Below, piece after piece: positions 10,001-12,620 of a stretch of 12,620 nucleotides of DNA. The notes under the pieces are model-generated. The model searched no databases, had not been told where the DNA came from, and saw only the letters and a program-made list of their open reading frames with translations. The DNA is from Streptosporangiaceae bacterium. GTDB taxonomy: Bacteria > Actinomycetota > Actinomycetes > Streptosporangiales > Streptosporangiaceae. The DNA lies in NCBI GenBank assembly GCA_030040475.1, contig JASHTQ010000298.1, forward strand, positions 1 to 12,620, written 5' to 3'. Made by a program: the position numbers and the translations under genes. Position 1 is the stretch's first letter, and each line of letters starts with the position of its first letter.

Positions 10001-10539
10001 ACCTGTACTACACGGCACTGGACGGGGGCGGCGAGCTCGACCAGGCCGCACAGGCCAGCAACGCCGCCAACCTGCCGACCTCAGGCGTGAAGATGTTCAG
10101 CGCGCAGAACGACTTCGGCGCCGCGACGCCGACGGACGCCAACCCCTATCCGCAGACCCCGTGGCAGTCCTTCCTGGCCACGGCCACCGCGCCCGCCAAC
10201 CAGACGCTCACCGTGAGCATCTCGCCGACCAAGTTCCCCGCGTGGACGCGCGGCAAGACGATCTCGGTGGCCTCCATCACCGTGCTGACCGTCGCCTGGC
10301 CGCAGGTGCCGTTCGTGCTCGCCCCGCAGGCCCCGCTGCCCACCGCGACGATCGACATGACGCCCGTGGCGGGGGCGACCGAACCCTACGTCTGCAGCGC
10401 GACGATCACGCCGCCGGCCGGCACCGGCCTCGGCACCTGGAGCTTCGAGCTGCAGCAGCAAGGAGCGCCCGACTTCCGCTCGCTCACGAAAAGCGAGATC
10501 GGGGACGTCATCCTGCTGGTCGGCTACACGGTGAGCTGA
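1024..10539 (+). CDS. Tc (ABC) toxin A subunit, TcA/TcdA-like, with extra inserted beta-domains
   Basis: Intact 3171-residue protein. TcA subunits form secreted pentamers that bind the target cell, inject a helical channel through its membrane and pass the TcC toxin held by TcB. Visible order: beta-sandwich (~19-110); helical start of the shell (~120-190); VRP1/SpvA-like signature LFGSQDYC..C (~575-587), SPAAYLCDLL (~592-601), DGRRPDIRHLLLNCPNT and LPYVDLV (~619-648); swapped FN3-like insert (662-750); return to the family at NPRWKQT (~756); two beta-modules (1157-1232, 1261-1336); neuraminidase-like region starting WMYSYRVWEANREVFLYPENW (~1689-1709); YNWELFYHIPLYVAELLSQNQ; RNDPFNPFVLADLRPVAYMK (~2309); DRLYNLRH (~2447); channel helices with hydrophobic Gly/Ala tip (~2614-2646); Gln-rich coiled coil (~2687-2740); TcB-binding beta region (~2863-3005); C-terminal extension to FRSLTKSEIGDVILLVGYTVS. 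TcdA1 of Photorhabdus has about 2516 residues, so this one is long. No signal peptide, as usual for TcA. The next gene starts one base after the stop. No TcB/TcC gene is visible here. Family assignment is firm; target and cargo are unknown. Confidence 0.95.
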   Translation: MTDSAAGGAQGNDQRDDNVFRVTGTIRGLRQEPIPEARVVLWWQRLRTREELAAGSASRHGTYHLAYRVPREAPQPVFLVIEALSEHLDEPLYSPLTQAQPELTVDLSPTPADQSEWAVLVRSIEPLLEGVRLSELVQDSGHQDISFLAQELGQSAEALMRVAISARLEAAYDIPAPAFYAFLRQLVPATLPSPLLDASQSFTLIDPLVQNIASLIFGLSGQLQTQTLTAAVALDLIGQQFTAQIQDIVAKLQSHQVTDLLNQPYLVGSTTLGQLLNVAEIGTASQQAFAQALATNTASMRNFWRTLGEAPGLTAEEASAIERTLSVGAFVKNYTPLVRSVLAGFSSGTYTTTADLARLTLQDWTDLVNQAGAPPGIDAAGSATPAEVFASVVYTRVTRAYPTVALSSRITTGGFVAESLQRHLTTFFADNPGLELITHNIPAYLAAQPGALNGVPAEAQAAVVASLRSFQRVLRVAPRPDVAETLLGLGFTSATQINAMGSQAFFDRATAGGLTKPEANAAFAAAAQRYAQLVSLFMKTNYGSIGLMPKGIGGVSDITGPPQQAVQQDPTLATLFGSQDYCATDDCTSILSPAAYLCDLLLWLRNHQQGTQTALDVLDGRRPDIRHLLLNCPNTDTELPYVDLVIELLADAISPPVDSAATSYLQSALADGTTYYYIVTAVNAVGEGPASAQAAATPQAPAAVPAAPAGLTATAADTQVSLSWDPVPGATSYNIYWSTTPGLTTADGTEIVGAWNPRWKQTSAQATAAELSAAPAYFNQGAFTTLYQASYPFSLPYSAGLDELRTFLGQLGVPLWQLREALLPLSGGSAAGQAAVAAERFQLPPHAVDLITTANLVPTQVAWGTPPPPTDPVAFVAPVPQFLQAASISYESLLELLEVTWVQAGLGTQVTGGGGTCSTSTMTLTPIDQDFLDRANRFLRLWAATGYQMWELDLLLRAPAVGNGTLDEGALAALLAFQRLLDATGLDIDQLLACYQDIDTGTHRDPDGTTTTSLYAQVFLNATVTSVAPDPDLAAIATGGPIVDPVLSDHVAAIQPALGVSAADAATLFGLTDNQLTLDNLSFIYRVSLLATATQLPIASLITVAELLDPAAASPGYAVGALFASPAVTLGFLSQATAVQRSGLTLDAITYLLTPPSTTTLTGAISAADTTITVASSAWFPTANFYVSIGAEVLLVTAVSGAGGTTWTVTRGQQGTAAGPAAAGAAVALGGEWPTTTQLTQADIATALGTVSQAVASLLSASTTLAAPMTAAATSITVASDTGFPAPGFAVAIGSEILLVTAVGGSGNTTWTVVRGQQGTTAAPAATGTPVTPAGDDVNGVVIAAVAAGAHTAATSGLANDVTALILQQLDVPGTGLSLLAVLTDPSFTGSSAAITQASFPNQFLALQLFDKVAVLVRALKFVSADLGWLLANAAVYAGLDLSQLPVADGQPVLNLSQLLTTLLTVQLARLWTAAPPASPVQTLYDIIGGVSSGSLPSAAAAQTCLAAITGWPPADISAFAGQLAIAFPAGYTQPTAYQALYTLAAMAQTTQASGAQLVDWGAVPPDEVTAEGMAAGVLGVVKARQSTGAAWLALAPTLMNPIRDRRSPALQAYLLGLRDPSGQLSYADADALFDYFLIDVQMTSCQVTSRMVQAYIAVQIFVQRCLLGLEAPQVVVDPSDPSWQQWEWMYSYRVWEANREVFLYPENWLIESERPSRTEIYQAFEQQVQQGQSTSDYLETVVLNYIGSLDGLAHLIVTGTCEDPSTGDVYVVARAPVDPPVYYLRSYSGGGWSGWSQVTLTIKAYHVVPAVYRGRVCLFWLDVAISNEPQQSLPAAQESSSPPNQTADRYVALGVNFSMFSNGSWDPPQAANGKLFDKPFYGPTVAYGTRQTEALYTLKVQTPAVSSTYGASLWVDVFRLGDFETAEVSETTIGLFGSSTSGPYDVVTGVNGSSAVHLGRAVFDARFSDLELRNLPVPGSPILALILSSFAADPQAIALLAHAQATYGVDAQPLLPLPASMADPDLVSDSGLRPQAGALVTPPPSASGGAAQSFQLYFTAASSLQQGAGPLLNNAPIPARVVGPSSDLGFDPGSYFFFQDTRRCYWVQGQRNYWTGSAWAPITPSDPASAPYTVKYWFHTFYHPFTGLFWNQLAGGGFDLLYQVNLQLNPDQIDPSGADVFSFAAGYQPVVPPVWWDHDDVTGQDRQYLDFGSGAAFGVYNWELFYHIPLYVAELLSQNQQFADATTWFEYIFNPTRQSTDPVPQRYWIPKPLHDLTSAQIQQQNIANLLALVNQGDQAAVSMVEAWRNDPFNPFVLADLRPVAYMKSTVMSYLDNLIAWGDNLFATESREALSEATLLYVTADQILGPAPVAVTPPMHADESFDQLEPVLDAFANAMVEVENVIGGAGLSAGSGARGNPGAPPAQAFYFAIPSNAKLLGYWTTVADRLYNLRHCQSISGAPLQLALFDAPIDPGLLVAAQAAGVDLSSVLSDTAAALPNYRFTALYPQALDFVSAVRAYGASLQAALEKNDAGTLSLLQQTLQQQLLNDGSQVLEWQVDQAQSNLDAIGQSLTLAQQKYNFNSTQSVNAAEITGTTLVTTSSVIKAIAAALQMTAAVVSPLPSFTAGAAGFGGSPVATATVGGGQPAHAAHYSAQAIITGGADLLAAGGQLANTIGSWQHRQDNWNEAANEAQIQVDQANSQIQAAQFALQIAQQNQALHQEQIDDLQKQIDFLNSKFTSDSLYQWMASSLSATYFQSYQLAYQLCKQLERCYQFELGVASSSFIQFGYWDSLYKGLLSGETLNADLRRLQAAYLQQNARRYELSRYVSLEAVNPAALQQLLVTGACDFTLPESLFDTDYPGHFNRRLTRVSVTVVYPSPGKFDNIKATLTLVANQVRVSTDTSAGYPEGSVGGVGSDPRFVYNYAAVPQKIALGNAQDDPGLFLTAIASNIADQRYLPFENAGAISSWHFEMPEAANEVDLSSVGDVVLHLYYTALDGGGELDQAAQASNAANLPTSGVKMFSAQNDFGAATPTDANPYPQTPWQSFLATATAPANQTLTVSISPTKFPAWTRGKTISVASITVLTVAWPQVPFVLAPQAPLPTATIDMTPVAGATEPYVCSATITPPAGTGLGTWSFELQQQGAPDFRSLTKSEIGDVILLVGYTVS
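3007..3273 (+). other. Fibronectin-III-like insert with halves in swapped order, inside TcA
   Basis: Residues 662-699 (TSYLQSALADGTTYYYIVTA...AATPQ) read as the second half of an FN3 domain, and residues 704-750 (VPAAPAGLTATAADTQVSLS, WDPVPGATSYNIYWS...TEI) as the first half of one. Together they make about one FN3 length, but in the order C-half then N-half. The insert splits the VRP1-like block after LPYVDLV from the conserved continuation at NPRWKQT. Codon use differs between halves: in the N-half 36 of 48 codons end in C and 8 in G, while in the C-half about 23 of 38 end in C and 15 in G (counted by eye). This suggests two source copies or separate histories. FN3 domains on TcA shells would sit on the outside and could bind a surface. 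Confidence 0.7.
4492..4719 (+). repeat. Beta-rich module, copy 1, inserted in the TcA shell
   Basis: Residues 1157-1232 run from STTTLTGAISAADTTITVAS through FYVSIGAEVLLVTAVSG and TTWTVTRGQQGTAAG. It aligns without gaps to the second copy at 1261-1336, about 60% identical by eye. The alternating polar/hydrophobic pattern predicts a small beta domain. It follows the helical stretch ending TYLLTPP. Modules with IGSEILLVT and TWTVTRGQQGT cores are, from memory, recurrent in tail-like and surface proteins; I do not recall a firm family name. Confidence 0.75.
4804..5031 (+). repeat. Beta-rich module, copy 2, inserted in the TcA shell
   Basis: Residues 1261-1336 (ASTTLAAPMTAAATSITVAS, FAVAIGSEILLVTAVGG, TTWTVVRGQQGTTAA) are the second copy. 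Only a short helical segment (about 28 residues, WPTTTQLTQADIATALG and on) separates the copies; after this copy the helical shell resumes at DDVNGVVIAAV. The DNA of the two copies has diverged, so this is not a recent duplication or assembly error. Confidence 0.75.
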
Positions 10540-10540
10540 G

Positions 10541-10864
10541 ATGGAACCCGAGCTCCCGCCCCTGGTACAGCGCGTGGTCCAGCGCCTGATCGTGACGTTC
10601 GCCGCCGAGCGGGTGATCCTGTTCGGCTCCTACGCCAAGGGAACCGTCCGCAGCCGGAGCGACGTGGATCTCCTCGTCGTCACGGACGTGACCGGCAACC
10701 CGGAGTTCTACCAGCGCCGGGCCCGCCAGCTCACGCGTGATTGCTTCCCGCGGGTGGACGTCGTGCTCGCGTCCCCCGCGGAAGTCGCCGCGGCCGCCAC
10801 CGCGAGGTCGCCGTTCCTGCAGTCGATCCTCGGCAGCGGCATCGAAATCTACGCACGTCCGTAG
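10541..10864 (+). CDS. Minimal nucleotidyltransferase (MNT-type, DNA polymerase beta superfamily)
   Basis: A 107-residue protein with the full nucleotidyltransferase signature: FGSYAKG at 28-34 (G29, S30), SDVDLLVV at 40-47 (metal ligands D41 and D43) and the third acidic residue in RVDVVL (D73). Length and the C-terminal pattern SPFLQSILGSGIEIYAR are typical of MntA-like proteins. These transfer a nucleotide, usually AMP, from NTP onto a protein or small molecule; MntA acts as antitoxin by modifying a HEPN toxin. No HEPN gene is adjacent. The ATG begins one base after the TcA stop (TGA G ATG), with only weak Shine-Dalgarno sequence inside the end of the toxin gene, so its translation is probably coupled to TcA. 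Its partner is unknown: it may modify a host protein, the toxin, or an unlinked HEPN protein. Confidence 0.85.
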   Translation: MEPELPPLVQRVVQRLIVTFAAERVILFGSYAKGTVRSRSDVDLLVVTDVTGNPEFYQRRARQLTRDCFPRVDVVLASPAEVAAAATARSPFLQSILGSGIEIYARP

Positions 10865-10870
10865 CGGCCG

Positions 10871-10896
10871 CCCGGCCGGCGCCGGCTCGTGCCGGG
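10871..10896 (+). terminator. GC-rich hairpin after the nucleotidyltransferase gene
   Basis: CCCGGC (10871-10876) can pair with GCCGGG (10891-10896), or alternatively CCGGC (10882-10886) with GCCGG (10891-10895) around a TCGT loop. It lies just past the nucleotidyltransferase stop at 10864. There is no T-run, so it may be a weak actinobacterial terminator or simply GC-rich sequence. Confidence 0.25.
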
Positions 10897-10926
10897 AAAC
10901 TGGTGGTGCGCTGCGGCGGCGTGGTT

Positions 10927-10932
10927 TAGGTT
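10927..10932 (+). promoter_or_regulatory. -10-like element for a leaderless kinase mRNA
   Basis: TAGGTT fits the actinobacterial TANNNT -10 pattern. It ends seven bases before GTG 10940, which would place transcription initiation at or next to the start codon, as for a leaderless transcript. I see no good -35 about 17 bases upstream. The position supports the GTG as the kinase start. Confidence 0.35.
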
Positions 10933-10939
10933 CGCAGCC

Positions 10940-11752
10940 GTGCGGAGTCCTCCGGCGGACCTGGTCCCTGCGCGCATGGCCGCGGCGCTGGCCGAGGGCT
11001 GGCACGTCCATCCTGCCCGGACGGACTACGTCCCCGAGGGCGGCGGCAGCCACCACTGGAAGGTGACCGGCGCCGACGGCCTGGCCCGGTTCGTCACCGT
11101 CGATGACCTCGACGGCAAGGACTGGCTGGGCGACACGCGGCAGGCGGTCTTCGACGGGCTCGGGCGCGCCCTGGGCACCGCCGCCGCGCTGCGGGAGGCG
11201 GGCCTGGATTTCGTGGTGGCGCCGCTGCCAGCGCGCGACGGCGGGCCGCTGCGCCGCATCGATGACCGGTACGCCGTCAGCGTCTTCCCGTTCCTGGCCG
11301 GGCGCTCCTACCGGTTCGGCCCGTACGCCGACCCGCGGCTGCGCGGCCGGGCGCTGGACATGATCGCGGCGCTGCACCGGGCCACCACCGCCGCGGCGCG
11401 GGCCGATCCGGTCATCACCCACGGCGAGCCGCACCCGGCCAACCTCATCTGGGCCGGGGACCGCCTGGTCCTGGTCGACTGGGACACCGCCGCCCTCGCC
11501 CCGCCCGAACGCGACGTATCCCTGATCGCCGCAAGCAGCCAGGACATCGAGCGCTACCGGCGGGCAGCCGGCCGCGACCTCGACCCCGCCGTCATCACCG
11601 TGTACCGGTCACGCTGGTACCTCGACGACCTGGCCAGCGCCCTGCGGCTGTGCCGCGGCCCGCACCGGGACACACCCGACACCCGGCAGTGGCGGGACAG
11701 CCTGGCCCCGGCGCTCGAGCAGCTTCCCCGCTGGCTGCAGCTCCTGAGCTGA
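10940..11752 (+). CDS. Aminoglycoside phosphotransferase-fold kinase (APH family)
   Basis: A 270-residue APH-family protein. From GTG 10940 it begins VRSPPADLVPARMAAALAEG, as relatives that resemble spectinomycin phosphotransferases do; the upstream ATG at 10889 would add 17 unlikely residues, and ATG 10976 would cut the conserved start. Visible motifs: GGGSHHWKV (34-42) and FVTVDDLDGKDWLG in the nucleotide-binding lobe; catalytic-loop equivalent HGEPHPAN (161-168), where Glu163 replaces the Asp of the usual HGDxxxxN; and the metal-binding loop VDWDTA (179-184). The Glu form is, as I recall, common in this actinobacterial subgroup. It would phosphorylate a hydroxyl on a small molecule; antibiotic resistance is possible but not shown. 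The kinase lies 75 bases after the nucleotidyltransferase, same strand, possibly with its own promoter. Its 3' end abuts the truncated methyltransferase. Confidence 0.8.
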   Translation: MRSPPADLVPARMAAALAEGWHVHPARTDYVPEGGGSHHWKVTGADGLARFVTVDDLDGKDWLGDTRQAVFDGLGRALGTAAALREAGLDFVVAPLPARDGGPLRRIDDRYAVSVFPFLAGRSYRFGPYADPRLRGRALDMIAALHRATTAAARADPVITHGEPHPANLIWAGDRLVLVDWDTAALAPPERDVSLIAASSQDIERYRRAAGRDLDPAVITVYRSRWYLDDLASALRLCRGPHRDTPDTRQWRDSLAPALEQLPRWLQLLS

Positions 11753-11771
11753 GGGGCCTTCGGCAGCTCGC

Positions 11772-11957
11772 CAGCCGGGTGACGGCCGGCGGGTAGTGCG
11801 GCAGGTTCAGCCCGGTGCCCGCGCCGATCTCGACCGTCGCGCCGGTGGCCCGGGCGAGCAGCTCGTGTCGCTGCTCGCGCCGCCCGGCTCGCTCCCCCGG
11901 CCCGTTGAACAGGTCGTACGCGGCGGCGTAGGACCACGAAAACAGCCGCTTCGGCAT
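11772..11957 (-). pseudogene. SAM-dependent methyltransferase, N-terminal fragment
   Basis: From ATG 11957 on the minus strand the peptide begins MPKRLFSWSYAAAYDLFN and reaches class I methyltransferase motif I at residues 43-49 (EIGAGTG), followed by LNLPHYPPAVTRL. Homology ends at about residue 62 (11772), only some 20 bases from the stop of the convergent kinase gene. The frame continues to 11595 but only as antisense of the kinase. Class I enzymes of this kind have about 200 residues or more, so the C-terminal substrate-binding part is lost and the fragment should be inactive. The start is supported by AAGGGGAGG (plus-strand complement at 11962-11970) four bases upstream. The intact 5' end and sharp 3' loss point to a rearrangement breakpoint. 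Confidence 0.75.
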
Positions 11958-11961
11958 GAGG

Positions 11962-11970
11962 CCTCCCCTT
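11962..11970 (-). promoter_or_regulatory. Ribosome-binding site of the methyltransferase remnant
   Basis: Read on the minus strand, AAGGGGAGG stands four bases before the ATG. It shows that the 5' end of this broken gene is still intact and selects 11957 over an upstream in-frame ATG at 12017. A -10-like TAGTTT (complement at 12001-12006) lies further upstream, without a convincing -35. Confidence 0.6.
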
Positions 11971-12029
11971 CCCGATCGCCGGCGCGGCCCGGCGACGGAC
12001 AAACTAGACACTGGCAAGATACGTAGCGG

Positions 12030-12066
12030 TCAGCCGATCGGCTGATGCGGTCAGCCGGCCGGCTCA
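12030..12066. promoter_or_regulatory. Tandem palindromic operator, two 16-bp sites 21 bp apart
   Basis: TCAGCCGATCGGCTGA (12030-12045) is a perfect 16-bp palindrome. TCAGCCGGCCGGCTCA (12051-12066) is the same site with a changed centre and one mismatch in its symmetry. Both are preceded by CGG, and the second starts exactly 21 bp after the first, two helical turns, so two dimers would bind on the same DNA face. They lie between the divergent methyltransferase remnant and the ABC ATPase gene. A weak promoter-like pair upstream (GGACA near 11997-12001, GATACG at 12018-12023) would put the ATPase transcription start on the first site, consistent with repression. ABC exporters of the DrrA type are often under TetR-family control; no regulator gene is in the window. 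Confidence 0.6.
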
Positions 12067-12096
12067 TGGCGCGATTCAGCCTGCGGGCCGGGCGTT

Positions 12097-12111
12097 CGGG
12101 CGATGCGCCCG
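12097..12111 (+). other. Short perfect hairpin in the ABC gene leader
   Basis: CGGGCG, loop ATG, CGCCCG forms a six-base-pair stem with a three-base loop, 28 bases before the ABC start codon. It could be a small leader structure, or chance in GC-rich DNA. Confidence 0.25.
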
Positions 12112-12138
12112 CCGGCCTCGGGCGGCGAGGCTGACGGC

Positions 12139-12620
12139 ATGCCAGCAGTGATCGAGGTGCAGCACCTGCACAAGGAGTACGGGGACACCGTGGCGGTCGG
12201 CGACGTGTCCTTCACCGTGCACGAGGGCGAGATCTTCGGGATCCTCGGGCCGAACGGCGCGGGCAAGACCACGACCGTCGAATGCGTCGAGGGGCTGCGG
12301 GAGCCGGACGGGGGCCAGATCAGCGTCCTCGGGCTGGACCCGCAGCGGGACCGGGCCGAGCTGACCCAGCTGCTCGGGGTGCAGCTGCAGCAAAGCCTGC
12401 TGCCCGACCAGCTTAGGGTGGCCGAGGCGCTGGAGCTGTGCAGCTCCTTCTACTCCCGCCCGGCCGACTGGCGGGAGCTGATGGAGGTGCTCGGCATCTC
12501 GGCCAAGGCCAGGACCCCGTTCCGCAAGCTGTCCGGCGGCCAGCAGCAGCGGCTGTCGATCGCGATGGCGCTGGTCGGCAGCCCGCGGGTGGCGGTGCTC
12601 GACGAGCTGACCACCGGCCT
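12139..12620 (+). CDS. ABC transporter ATP-binding protein, DrrA-like (cut by right edge)
   Basis: The first 160 codons of an ABC ATPase: MPAVIEVQHLHKEYGDTVAV, Walker A GPNGAGKTT (37-45), a Q-loop around 82-85 (QLQQ), signature LSGGQQQR (131-138) and Walker B VAVLDE (151-156), followed by LTTGL where most ABC ATPases have PTTGL. The ELTTGL variant and overall pattern fit the daunorubicin-resistance (DrrA) type, which powers export of drugs, lipids or natural products together with an ABC-2 permease usually encoded next. That gene is beyond the window. Start: ATG 12139 has GCGAGG about eight bases upstream. Upstream lies the tandem operator, so the exporter is probably repressor-controlled. 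Nothing appears broken in the visible part. Confidence 0.92.
   Translation, partial: MPAVIEVQHLHKEYGDTVAVGDVSFTVHEGEIFGILGPNGAGKTTTVECVEGLREPDGGQISVLGLDPQRDRAELTQLLGVQLQQSLLPDQLRVAEALELCSSFYSRPADWRELMEVLGISAKARTPFRKLSGGQQQRLSIAMALVGSPRVAVLDELTTG

Noticed and set aside
10871..10886. GC-palindrome as a recombination or attachment site
   Set aside because: Simple CCGG/GGCC runs are expected by chance at this GC content, and no matching copy is seen at the left boundary.

Overview
This is a very GC-rich window (close to 70% or more, with strong G/C preference at third codon positions) with actinomycete-like features: leaderless-looking starts, a spectinomycin-phosphotransferase-like APH and a DrrA-type ABC ATPase. 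I read it as a high-GC Actinomycetota chromosome and cannot name a genus from sequence alone.

Layout. The left edge (1-175, minus strand) holds the N-terminus of a probable lipoprotein running off the window. A divergent intergenic region with an A/T-rich island follows. At 419 on the plus strand is the first quarter of a UTP-glucose-1-phosphate uridylyltransferase (UDPGP family), which loses homology at about 751. Immediately after it, in another frame, lies a 30-codon tail carrying an Asp-box, the end of some other protein. Both are gene remnants.

The centre (1024-10539) is one intact 3171-codon gene for a TcA-type Tc (ABC) toxin subunit. It has an N-terminal beta-sandwich, a VRP1/SpvA-like alpha-helical shell, a neuraminidase-like segment, a pore-forming helical pair with hydrophobic tip, a TcB-binding region and a C-terminal extension. 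The shell carries unusual insertions: one fibronectin-III-like unit whose halves are in swapped order, and two copies of a ~76-residue beta-rich module. One base after its stop, a stand-alone minimal nucleotidyltransferase (MNT) begins and is probably translationally coupled. About 75 bases further is an aminoglycoside-phosphotransferase-fold kinase with a possible leaderless start. No TcB or TcC partner is in the window.

On the right, an N-terminal fragment of a SAM-dependent methyltransferase runs on the minus strand and loses homology within 20 bases of the kinase stop. A divergent intergenic region follows with two 16-bp palindromes exactly 21 bp apart, a likely operator for the plus-strand ABC-transporter ATPase at 12139, which is cut by the window end.

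Together, the TcA-MNT-kinase cluster is flanked by beheaded or betailed genes on both sides, as expected for an inserted or rearranged accessory segment. The coupling of a nucleotidyltransferase to a toxin translocator, and the swapped fibronectin insert, are the most interesting points.
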